Part shown: piece after piece, positions 12,854 through 25,100 of the stretch
How positions within the stretch are numbered: the first letter of the stretch is position 1
Layout: each line of letters begins with the position of its first letter
DNA from: Siniperca chuatsi
Taxonomy: Eukaryota; Chordata; Actinopteri; Centrarchiformes; Sinipercidae
Length of the DNA stretch: 64,000 bases
Direction of reading: 5' to 3'
Assembly (NCBI RefSeq): GCF_020085105.1
Contig: NC_058045.1
Span: 4,106,333 to 4,170,332, forward strand
Made by a program: the position numbers and the translations under genes
Notes under the pieces: model-generated
Told to the model about the DNA's origin: nothing
What the model saw: only the letters and a program-made list of their open reading frames with translations
Databases searched by the model: none

Positions 12854-15144
12854 ACTGAGTTAATGTTTCAGTGCAGTTGCATAGGAAGATATTTTCCCTG
12901 CTTTGTTACACAAGCGAGAGAAACTGATATGCATTGACGTACTTTCTGGCATCCAGCAAGTAGAAAAACATGAATGTCACACAAACCCTATTTTGACATA
13001 ATACTGCATTATACTGTACAGTTTTACATGTGTACAATGTACATGTTCCATAATAGAAAATGCATAAAGAGCTCTCACTCTTATTATTTTTTGTTGTAAA
13101 TTTGTTCCAGGATATATTGTTGCACAACAACCTATGCTCTATCATGCCGCTTAAAGTATATACATTAAATTAGCTACAAGAAAAACAAACCTAGAAGCTT
13201 CAACGTTTTACTGTCAGTGCTGATGTGTTGGAAAGTCACAAATCCTGAATCAGACTGCTTGAGTGTCTGGAGCAGTGAATGTGGAGGATGTATTTTTATG
13301 CACACACACACACATCAGGCCACACTGATAAAGACAGAGAGAGAATATAGACCAGCCTTTATATAGCCTCTTTCTTCTCCTGGTTAACCTTGAGCGTGGC
13401 ACATTTCAGTGTGTAGCAGAGGGCATCTCAGCATAAAGTGTCAGCACCACACTGAGGGGATAATAAGGAGGTCCACACCAACTTCTGTTGGGCCTCACAA
13501 GTAGGCCCGAACCTTCCTTTTACTGTAATTACCACTGATTTAACACGTGGCAGGAGATAGCTACAAATAGAAGCACACACTTTCAGATCTGTCCCAGTTA
13601 TACAGTTTACATTGATGCAGATGGTACTTTCCTTTCATTTAGGCCATGTTCTTTTTAAAGTTCTATATTCATGTGCTGTTTTCTATTAGTATTTAATTTA
13701 GTGTCCAAATACCCCAACATACCCCCATATCTTATTAAAAACTTAATTACTCTTCTTGTATTCAAACTAAGCCAAAGTTAAATGGTTAAATATCTTGCAA
13801 TAAACAAGAGTCTGTATGACTTGATCACTTCGGTATAGTTGTTACCTGCACCAGTCAGCTGTGTTTGTAAGAGACAGTGTTCAACATCCTACAGTATGAA
13901 GATACCTCATACTGTGTTTTTTTTCTGTGCAGGTCTTTCTGACAGTGACTCAGCACTTCACTTCATAGACGACCTAACCACAGTAATGCTTCCCTCTGGT
14001 GGTAATAAGCAAAACTCACTGCAAGTGAGTAGATGATGTGAGCTACACTACATCTGCAGGTTATGGCTGAGAAAAGTGTCAGACCCGCCAGAATGTACAG
14101 TTTCAGTTCTTTGTTTTCTGTTAGGAAAAGAAGAAGTAAAAACAGACAAAGCAAATGTTTAATCACAGACTAAAACACAGTTTTGAAGTAGATGCAGAGC
14201 AGGCATAAGACCACACTTCTGCACAATTTAAAAATATGTCCCTTTAGTAAAACTCAATCTTGTCCTTTCATATTAAGATAAATGTGACTTGATATTAGTG
14301 CATTGTTCCCGAGGATGCTCCCAATATTTAACTTTTAATTTACTCTACTGTTAATTCCCATTTTCACTCCAGTCAAACAAATCACACAGATTTGGTCAGG
14401 TTTTCAAACAAGTAGCAGATTAGATCATTTTGATCCCAATACCACACTGTCTGATATGGCAACTATAAATTGGCGTCTACCTCGCCATCGGCTGGACAAC
14501 CAATGTTAAAACACATTGTTGTGCCAAATCAGCCATAAATACAGTATCCCTCTGACCTAACAGACTGGTTCCTTACTTTATTTTTAATTACTCAATATAT
14601 TCTACACTCATCAAAACTCAGAAGGCTGTATAAACAAAAAATGTGTATTTGAATCATATGCATTAAAGTATGAAAATGTCAGGTATTAATTAAAACGTGT
14701 ACCAAAAAAAATATGAGATTAAAATAGGCACAAATCTATCTTTATAAATAGATAAATAATATTTAAGTGTGCATACACTTTAACAACAGGCTAAAACAGG
14801 AACAGGTCAGAGTTAACGTTATATTCTATGCTTTGAATAATTAATTACAAGTTGTGCCTTAACTGAATCTATAATCACTTTGGATGATTCGAAGGCCTTT
14901 CGGAGAAACTTAATGATGGTCTTCAGGTAATGTGTATAGAGCACAAGGGTCTGGAAACAAACTTTTACCTGTTGAGCCCATGTACAAGACAAGAAGAAAT
15001 CAATTCACTCGCACCCAATGGAATCGGTACTGTAAGTGAGAAAATGGCTGTAATTTGGCTGAACTGACACTTGAAAATTCACTTGAGGCAGATCCTTCTC
15101 ACACACTGTTCTTTCATTGTAAAACTTAGGCTGGCAGTAATTGT

Positions 15145-15565
15145 GTCATCTTCTTTTACTTACGCAGCAATACCGCAGTGTAGAAATACTCTGTTACAAG
15201 TTAAAGTCCTGCATTCAAACCTTTACTTAAGTAAAAGTACAAAAGTATTAGGATCCAAAATATTCTTCAAGAATTATAAATATTGATGCATTTTACTTTA
15301 ATGTTGCAGCTGGTAAAGGTGGGGCTTATAGCTTGTGAATTTATAAAGTCTTATCCATATCCATAATAATACATCATAATCATCATCATAAATAATGTTT
15401 ATTATTTATTTTGTATTATTAATTTGAATCTGCAAGGAAAGTAGTAACTAAAGCTGTCAAATAAATGCAGTTGAGTAAAAAATACAATATTTGCCTCTGA
15501 AATGTGGTGGAGTAGTAGAAAGTAGCATAAAATGGAAATACTCTTACTTTCCACCACTGGTCATC
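15145..15565. repeat. TACTTGAGTA-family repeat copy
   Basis: Contains CTCTGTTACAAGTTAAAGTC, TTACTTAAGTAAAAGTACAA, ATGTTGCAGCTGGTAAAGGT, TAACTAAAGCTGTCA and the end TTTCCACCACTGG. All are shared with copies near 37.2-37.9, 38.7-39.5, 47.1-48.2 and 62.7-63.8 kb. Confidence 0.85.
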
Positions 15566-16924
15566 TTTGACAGACTACAGAGCAACCGTATAAAACTTAA
15601 GCAGTTTGCAGGATGTGGAGTTGTACGTTTATGGGCCGTCTTATCCCAGTGGGAGTGCAGAACTTTGAAGTTTACTGATCATATTTATTCCAGAGAAAGA
15701 GAAGAACAATACTTAGGGATGTGACTGATGTGGAAAGAGAGTTCAGGAAGGTTTCGTAAGACATATCATATGAAATCACTTACTGCTAACCCACACTGTG
15801 ACTGGTTTGTTAGGGAAACCCAGGTGTTGGTAATTAGATTGTTAGGTAATTACTGTAGTACGCTCAAGAAAAACCACTGGGATGTGACCTTTCCCTGTCT
15901 CTCATTACTTTTACTATCTCAGCAAAACATAGATTTTTTTTTCTGTAGCATTCACCTTGTACAACAGACATTAATAAAGGGAAACCTTAATTTAAAAATC
16001 ATAGATAGTCAGAGTCAGATAGTCATTGGCTACAGTCTCTTTCAGTATGTGACTGCCTCTGACTTTAAGGTTGCAGAGAACTGCACAGTCGTACTTCTAA
16101 AAAAGTGTCTGTCTGCTCAGGTAGGTGGCCTGTCTGGCCCAGTTGCTGATGGCTGTGTTTGATGGCAAGTGGCTGCAGTTATTCTGAGCTCCATACAGAG
16201 TGACAGACAGACCCTGGAGAAAGAAACACAGACAGACAGGCAGATGGTAGAAGCAGCAGTTTGGGTATAGGTGCAGATTCCCCTTAGACTGTCTGGGTCA
16301 CTGCAGACACAGAGTGGTCACAAAGGTGACTCTCTCCTCCTTGCTTTGTGTCCAGTCTCCTCTGTCCTCTTTAAAATAGAGAGGAGGAGGAAAATGACAG
16401 AAAAGTGTCAGACTTGCTATCAAAGATGAGAAATGCCCTTGAGTAAGCAACACAAAACAAAACATCAGAGAATCTAATAGTTACAATTGATGTGAAACCC
16501 TCTGACACCAAACAATCTGTGCAACTGCAGTGCACAAAAAACAATAAATATTATAGGAATGAAAAAATAAATAAAATGTTGTCCTGCGTATTTTTAATTT
16601 TCAATAGTAAAAAGTGCCTTTATATTTGTAATACTATCACATTCAAGTAACATGAATCAACGCTCTTAATTTAAAAGGTATACAGACTGAACGTTTATAA
16701 GAACAAAAAAAATGTTTTTTAAATGGTGATTCACCAGTGCAAAAATGCCAAACGAGTGTTCACCAACCTGATAAGACAAAGTTAAATTAAGAACCAGAAC
16801 CTCTACTCTCCTACAAACCCAGAGATTTCCCATTTACAGTATATTCAGAATTTTAGTAAAACTTTTATAACATCAAAACCTACAAGGTGTGTGATACATT
16901 TTTATAAGAAAAAAACAATTACAG

Positions 16925-18442
16925 CTTTAAATGAAAGCAAAGCATTTTATTAGATGCAATATTCAATATTGAAATACAAAAGGCACTGAATTCTGTTCTC
17001 CCAAAACAATGCATACAGAGATGTGTGAATGAATACAAATCTTGTATTACATAATGGATGTAAGATCGAACCTTAAATTAGACCACTATCTGTTGCAAGA
17101 ACATCACACAAATGATCTGGAGTTTGCAATTGTTCTTTAAGAATGCTAACATAGGGTACATCTACGCTAATGTTTTAAAACAGTACATCAAATAAACACA
17201 CATATGCATGTTTTTCAATATAAGAAATCACATAGAAAATATACATCAGTACACAAATAATTTAGAGCTTGGTGGTAGAGAGGTACAGGGAGTAGAGAGG
17301 TACAGGGAGGAGAATTAAATGAAAATGCAGTACCTTAGCTGCATACTGGTGATGTTGAGACACTGGTTCTCTTTAAAGTAAGGTAAGTGTTATGGAAAGT
17401 TTGCACTGCTCTAGTAGAAATTACAAATCAGATACACATCAGTGAAATCGGGGGTTCATGCCATGCTTCTCCTGTCAAAACTCATTCTGTGAATTCTGAG
17501 ATCTCTGATTATTCCTAAAGATTCACACTGGCTGAATACTTACATTTCTACACTGTTAAGCTTAGTGAAAAATAAGCCGTTCCTCTTCCTGCATTTACTG
17601 TTAGTAGTGAAATCAACAGAATAGGCTCAGCCCATTACAGCAAACTGTATGAATTGGTGTAAATCTACTTCAAGATCTTTCATTATTTTCCATTTTGATA
17701 GTCAGTATTGCTTTGGTTTCCTTACAAACAACTTTTGAGAAAGGCAGTGATCAAAGATGCAGTTGAAGCTGCTTCATAAACAATTTTAATAATGACAGTG
17801 AAAGTGAAATCAAATTATATTCTCTCTGTATTCTAAATTAAAGTAAGACTTAAATTAGTTTGAAATGAATTGAAGCAAAACACTTTGATTTCCTCTGTGG
17901 ATGTGATCTTTATGCAGAAACCATCATGTGATACCAAATACCAAAATATACAGTATTTCCACCGCTTTTCTGACACCACACTGGTTTTTCAGAAAGATCT
18001 TACCAAAATTTTGGTTCCAGACAAAAGTCAAAGGCACACGTTTTAAAAACATAGCATTACAATCTGAAAGTGATGGGGGGGTGTCAGTCTGAGAATTGAG
18101 AACTGAGTGTTTTTCCTTATTGAATAATTGAAACAGATTTAAATGATTAGTTACAGTAACAGTAATATCCAAAAATCTAAAGCCAGACAGATTACAATTA
18201 ACTACATGATTTATTACAGTTACTTTTCTTATTAGACTGAAATGTTCGGCACACAAAAGACATGGTTTGCCAAAATAAGTTCAACAACAAAGACGAAATG
18301 CTTTTGAAAAAAATGCCAATCAATGACAAACAACTGCTTCATGTCATTTATATTACAGGATCAGGTTCCACCATTGGTGTGGAGAAACAAACGTGTACTG
18401 CACCCACATGAATACATGTGATCAGCATGCCAGTACACACAT

Positions 18443-18479
<37 letters not shown>

Positions 18480-18984
18480 CACGCACACTTACAGTCACAT
18501 TTTACACTGAAGAGCATTGCCAAAAAGTGCACAAAATATACAAAGCCAGGACACACTGAAATAGCAATCCGTCAACTTCATTCATGCTTTCCACCCCAGA
18601 ATGCCCTTGATGTGTGACTTTCCCTTCGACTGCTTTTTACACCCAAGCAGAGCCAGACGATTCTGCAGATGACATGCTGAATGTGAAAAGCAAAGTTAAT
18701 ATGGGGAATTACATGTGCATTGACAGTTGGGGGTGAAAGGAGGGAGGCTAATAATGTAGCCTCGCCTAGCTCAAGGTCTGTACATTATAAGGTTAGATTA
18801 TAATTTGCAGCCGCTGGCTCCAAAAGGCAGGAGCTGTTTCCAGAGTCACAATAACTTCCAGCTACTTTGGTGCAGACCAACAAGTTTTCAATGAATGTTC
18901 GACTTCAATGAACTTAATCATCTAGACCTGATAACATATAGACCTTGACCTGTTAAATGGAGCTTAGCTTAGCTCAGTCTACCG
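16925..18984 (-). other. scamp2: Candidate scamp2 3' UTR
   Basis: No coding frame follows the scamp2 stop. An AATAAA on the minus strand near 16.94 kb, about 2.0 kb beyond the stop, is a plausible polyadenylation signal, but other AATAAA motifs exist and the true end is unknown. A (CA)n tract lies within. Confidence 0.3.
18444..18478. repeat. (CA)n microsatellite
   Basis: Uninterrupted CA units in the region downstream of the scamp2 stop codon. Confidence 0.93.
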
Positions 18985-19134
18985 TTAGTTGTTTCTCTGG
19001 AAGGTTCCCTGGGCAGCAGAGGATGCTGCACCAGCAGCAGCTGTTTGGAAGGTTTTATTGGTGAAGACACCCTGCGAGAATTCCTGCTGGGCCTTCTGGA
19101 AACTGGCTCCGGTCCGGCGGTACAAGCTGTGGAC
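18985..19134 (-). CDS. scamp2: scamp2 coding exon 9 with stop
   Basis: 150 bp after acceptor CTTCAG. Encodes the cytosolic tail [12 protein letters not shown]...[10 protein letters not shown]...FQRNN and ends in TAA. Confidence 0.95.
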   Translation of the reverse strand, partial: VHSLYRRTGASFQKAQQEFSQGVFTNKTFQTAAAGAASSAAQGTFQRNN

Positions 19135-22100
19135 CTGAAGAGAAAGCGATTGTGAGCAAACGGCTGCCCTGGTCACAGTGGTGAGGGATAGTGACATATA
19201 GCAATACAGTTTAATTTACCCCTGATCAATTTCTGCAAACAGTTCAAAGCTACACTAAGTTAAGACCTTCAATAGCCATAGCACAAAATGACCATGACAT
19301 ACAGTGGCTGTTGATTGATATTAGTAACTCAACCATTAATATGCACATTAACATGTTGTCACATTGTAATTGTGACCATGTTAGCATTTAGCTCAGAGCA
19401 CTGTTGCGTGGCTGTAGACTCTTAGTCTTGTTGTTAAAACTCTGGTGGCTGCATTTTGTTGTCAAGTTGGAGTTGAAATTGACCTGAGAAAATTCAGTTA
19501 CAGTAGTCTAATCTGTTCAAGATTAATTGGTTCTACCTAAACCCCTGATGTTGCTGCTGGTGGTTGTCACCCGACTGTTCATAAATAGAGGATGGAGATT
19601 TGACCTATCAACAGGTGTTACCAAACATTGTTTTCTAAAACCAGAAAAGCAAATGACAAAGCACTATTACTTTGTGTTGTTGATGCACTGCTTTATTTTC
19701 TCATCTGTGGTCTGATAGTTTAAACACTCACTCCATAGCCTCAGAGATTTGTCAAAGTTGCAATTCCAACCACTGATAAGGGTCAATAAGTCATAAATTA
19801 CCAGTGGTTTTATTAGCCGCATGATTCAGAATAGTAATTTTATAACAAAAGCAAAATAATGCAATAGAACTGTAAAAAAAAAAAAAAAGTAATTTAAAAA
19901 AAGTATTTGTAACCAAGAAAAGATATTCAATTAACATAAAATCGTAGACTTAATTCAGTCACACTCCCTATGCCAAACTCCATCTGAGATTTGAATGCAA
20001 ACACCAGTTTTAGGGTCACAATTTCAAACTTGAATGTTAATACAAAAAAACTAAATTCCCCCTCACAAGTAAGTAAAAGCACACATTAATCAAAGCTGCT
20101 AACCAACAAATATTAAGAAAAGTGAATAAACTCTCACCATCTTGAGCAGGATGACAGACAGCACAGCGCAGATGGTGAAGAGGATGGCCACTATGATCAT
20201 GATAGCTCCCACTGCATTGTTTTTGCCGATGATAGTGAAGGCAGCGATCCAACCACTGGAGTCAATGAACATCATTAAGTTTCAGGTGATCTTACAAACA
20301 ACATTAATTAAACAGTATGAAACATTTGTATACAAGAACATACAGTACACATGTATTCTAGACGAGAGTTGGGTTACATTTAGGGAGAGAAGAAGAATGT
20401 GTTGAAGAAGCAGCGTGAAAAGCTGAGAAGATACAAGAGGCAGAATGAAGGCTGCCAATCATAAAACCTTGACTTATATCATTATATATATCATCAAATA
20501 TATCATTCATATCAGTCAATAATGAACATAATAAAAGTGGTATTATTACAACATGAATGCATGCTCTAAAAGATCAAATAAAAACACATTTTAAAGTGTG
20601 GGTAAATTTTCATATGAATATCCTAAAAGTGCCTTTGTTGTTTTCAGAATATGTTGTTAAAATTGTGCTGCTTTGTGATTTGCATCTCATCTCCAACGGA
20701 AGAGCTACAAAACAAGAGAGTCCCCTTGACTGTCTGTTTAGTCATTATGTAAAGTGCCTTGATGAAATGAGAAGTATCAATATAAAATGGAAAAGGGGGA
20801 AATGAAGAGCCACTTGGACAAGGGTCGTTCTGGAAAGTGCCTTTTCGAAATCAAAGAGCTTTTTCCAACTTCAGTTTGTTTAAAGTGCAAATCACCCAAA
20901 GAGTCTCTGCACACTTTACAGGTTAAAATATAACATCAGACACGCAACTATGATCCTTCACATGTAAGAATACACACACATACAGGTAGGAATGTTAATA
21001 TAACATGATAACATTCCTAACTGAGGTTAGGAAATTGAAAAGGTTCATATACTGTAGCAACAATAACAGAATTAAGGTAACTAGTTATCAAAGTATAACT
21101 CAATGTTTACCCAGCCAGTGAAACTAGGAGTCTTGAAGTGGAGCTTGTAGGCTCTACCCGCAAAATATTTTTTGGTTAAATAACCAGCATCAAGAGAACG
21201 TAAAGGACGTGATGGAGTACACAGACACAGTAACACAGCCAATCCATTTAAAGCTTTTTAAGTCAGAAGAAATCAGCTTACTTGTATTGATAGCCAATGC
21301 AAAGACATCAGGACAGGTGTTATATGATACATAAACTGAGATCTTATAAGGACTCTGTCAGCTGCGTTTTCTACCAAATGAAGAATGTTATAAAAGCATG
21401 TAAAAGGATTTGAGTGTCTGAATTGGATTAAATGGGCCATATCTTGGCTATGTTACATAAATAAAAGAAGGCGCTTTTTGTGACACACTATTCTCAAATT
21501 CTTGACTGTATGAGAAGTTACGCAGCCATCAACATTTATGGAAAAATCCATGAAAACCGATCCTTTTTAACGTAGCCATTTGGAAACAAAACAGGTAATT
21601 ATAAAATACTGCATGGAGTATTATTTAAACCTGCAGTGCGGAACTTTTGTCTCCCCCTTCTGGCAGTGAGAGTAATTACACAAACACTGTCGATGCTGAG
21701 TAGCTGAGTGTCTGCCCTCAGCTACAACAACGGTTATCCGTGTTTGTCCTCGCCATCGATCGCTTCCTTTTTTTGACTGTAATCCTTCCTCTGAACGCAG
21801 AGTTTCTTTTTTATCTGGAGCATCAGAAACTTTTCTTGGCTGCTTCTTCTATCCTATCTATCAGATCGATCTCAGTTTGTACATGTTAACGGTGAGTCCC
21901 TTTGTGCACGCCAAAGTTAGTCATGGAGTTCCACAAGGTTCTGTGCTTGGACTGATTCTATTCACCTTATATATGCTTCCTTTAGGCAATATTATTAGGA
22001 AACACTCCATAAACTTTCATTGCTATGCAGATGATACCCAATTATATCTATCGATCAAGTCAGATGTTAAACCCAGACAAACTGAAGTTATTGTACTTGG

Positions 22101-25100
22101 TCCCAAACACCTCCGAGACACATTATCTAAAGATATAGTTACTCTAGATGGCATTGTCCTGGCCTTCAGCAGCACCGTAAGGAACCTCGGAGTTATCTTT
22201 GATTAGGATTTAACCTTTAACTCCCACATGAAACAAACTTCAAGGACTGCCTTTTTTCACCTACATAACATTACAAAATTAGGCACATCCTGTCTCAAAA
22301 TGATGCCGAAAATGTTGTGCATTTGTTACTTCTAGGCTGGACTACTGCAATTCCTTATTATCCGGCTGCCGGAATAAGTCCCTCAAGACTCTCCAGTTGA
22401 TCCAGAATGCTGCGGCACATGTACTGACAAGAACTAGGAAAAGAGATCATATTTCTCCAATATTAACTTCTCTGCACTGGCTCCCTGTAAAATCCAGAAT
22501 AGAATTTAAAATCCTTCTCCTCACCTACAAAGCTCGTAATGGTCTGGCACCATCGTATCTTAAACATCTCATAATACCTTATTATCCGACTAGAACACTG
22601 CGCTCCCAGGATACAGGGTTTCTTGTGGTTCCTAGAGTCTCCAAAAGTAGAATGGGAGCCAGAGCCTTCAGCTATCAAGCTGCTCTCCTGTGGAATCAGA
22701 TCCCAGTTTGGGTTCAGGAGGCAGACACCATCTCCACATTTAAGAGTAGGCTTAAGACTTTCCTCTTTGATGAAGCTTATAGTTAGGGCTGGCTTGGGCG
22801 AGTCCTGAACCATCCCTCAGTTATGCTGCTATAGGCCTAGACTACCGGGAGACTTCCCATGATGCACCTCTTTCCTCTCTCCTTCTCCATCTGTATGCAT
22901 TTTTATCCCATTACTGCATGTTACTAACTCAACATCTTCTCTCTCCCGTAGTTTTGTGCTTTCTCGTTTCTCTCCTCTCTCCTTCTGTCGCTTTCAGCAG
23001 GTATTTCTGCCTCCGGAGCTGCAGAGATTGGATCTGTGGTTGTGGACCACCTGCTGCCCCCGTGTTCCTGCTCGACAACTGCTACTACAGTTGTTGTTAT
23101 TGGCTCTGTTACTGATGCTAACATTATTCTTCCTGTAGCAGTCATTCCTATTACTACTAATTTATTAATATTAACACTACATTTACTATTCTACTATTTA
23201 AAAAATAATAATAATTCTAGGTGGTATTTGCATTGTGCCTCCCTCTCCCCCAACCCCCTCCCCTCCCCTCCCCTTTGTTGGCAGGGAGCACCTTGGTAGC
23301 CAAATGGTTACAGCGCATGCCACATGGCCGCTTTTTTTAATCAAATAAAGGCAAAAAATAATATTAAATAAATAAAAGGAAATTGTTGGCAGTATTGTTA
23401 CCATAGAAGGTATATAGTAAAACCGGTATACCGACACATCTCTAGTGTGTAAAGCCCATCAGTTTACCACTTAACTTGTATGTTCCAAAATACAAGTTTA
23501 TGAGGACAAAGCAAGAGAGTGAGTGTTGGCAGAACGTAGCAGAGACAGTGAGCAGCAGAAACTTACAGAGTTACCAGCAGACAGAGAGGCAGCAGGCTAG
23601 AGGCTGAAGGATGAAAAGTCTCTGTCAGAAGAGATGAAAGAATGCAGAAAATGAGAAAGGAGGGAGGACAGCAGCTTATAGGCCAGCTGATTTGTGGTAC
23701 TTCTGATACTAAAGGCAAGGAACCACAACTAAACGCAACACTACATTCATTAGGAGGAATGTTGAAATCACCAATAAATCCAGTTAATTTGTGTTATCAG
23801 TAATTTCTTATTCACATATTCAGATGAGCTATTATTTAATGAAGAATGCACCAATTTGGATGTGAATAAATTCACAGGTCATTTTCTTGTTTTATTCTGA
23901 TTACGTGTTAATTATTCATAGTAGGACAAATCATTATGTCACAAAAAAATCTTCAAACCACTGTTAATTACAATCTATTTGTTTATGAATCAGTATATCA
24001 AATATGGCCAAATCTATAAATTAAATAAATGGAATTTGGAAATGGGCATTTTTAAACTTAAATTTAAATTGTATCAAACCAAAATGGCAATTTTCAACTT
24101 GCTGCTTGATCATGCTACATTTCAATGTACCATATACTTGACAAAAAATGTACCTACCACCCTCATATTTCTGACCACATTTTTGAGACTTCAATGATCA
24201 CTGAAGACACAATCCAAACCATTTAACCTTTATTTCATAAACCCTCCACATGTCAAAATGAAACACTGTGTGACTCACCTGTTCCCCCACTTGGGGATGC
24301 CTACAGACTGGATGATGAAGATTACCACTTGGCAGAAAAACACAAAGAAGAAGAAGAAGAAGCTGAAGGAGCTGTCACTCCTAAAAATGAGAAAAAAATA
24401 TGCATTTCACTCAAAATGTTACACTTTGGAAAATATTTTCAAAGGATCGTTGATAATTTCAAAATAAACATGACGTTTTAGTAAGCATGTGTTGTGCACA
24501 TGTGACCAAGTCTTGTAAAAACCAATAATGCATGATAAGGTGTTGGGTACAAGAAAATAAGGGACAAGGAAGGAACACATAAGCTACCTATGTAGATAAG
24601 TAAAATGTAACAACACTTATAATAATTTTTTCTTCAAGTTACATCTTCTTTGGTTTACTGTGCATCACGGGATAAAACAATAAGCCAGAGAGCTCTGATA
24701 AAAATGTCTTCAAATAAATTTGTAAGTGTGGCTCACAACTACAGATTTTTTGTCACAGTTATCTAGCATTGATTTTCTTTTGAAGGAACAGGTAAGTATT
24801 ATACGTATTATTGTATTTAACAGAGACAGTAGATACCTAAAGTAATCAACTGGGGTGTTGCAAAGGCCACATATATCTATTTACAGCAACACTGTGTTAT
24901 TTATGAAGGGAGACTCACTTGAAGGCCTTGTAGACGGGCCGGTACCAGCAGAGGAAGGAGCAGGGAGTGAAGAGGATGAGCCAGAGGATGGAGAGGCCAA
25001 AATCCACACCATAGGCCGCATCAGTGGTGAAGTAAGCCAAACACGCCAGCAGGTTGAGGAACAGAGTCACACAGTTGACTGAAGAGACAGTGGGGAGACA

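Larger units (their letters stand above)
10894..18984. other. Region between the map1-type start and the scamp2 stop; no coding exon seen
   Basis: About 8 kb with the map1 promoter side on the left and the scamp2 3' end on the right. It contains two long palindromic repeats (11.4-11.8 and 12.5-12.9 kb), a TACTTGAGTA-family copy (15.1-15.6 kb) and AT-rich sequence. No open frame shows a recognisable domain. Confidence 0.55.
20256..24278. other. scamp2 intron 7 with LINE and SINE remnants
   Basis: 4.0 kb. Its middle is occupied by an L2-clade LINE 3' portion on the plus strand, antisense to scamp2. The flanks are AT-rich and hold nothing recognisable. Confidence 0.7.

Noticed and set aside
15728..16162. 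144-codon plus-strand ORF (MWKESSGRFRKTYHMKS...)
   Set aside because: No recognisable domain, AT-rich codon use like its surroundings, no splice context. Probably chance.
22463..22813. 116-codon minus-strand ORF
   Set aside because: Antisense of the L2 LINE coding region.
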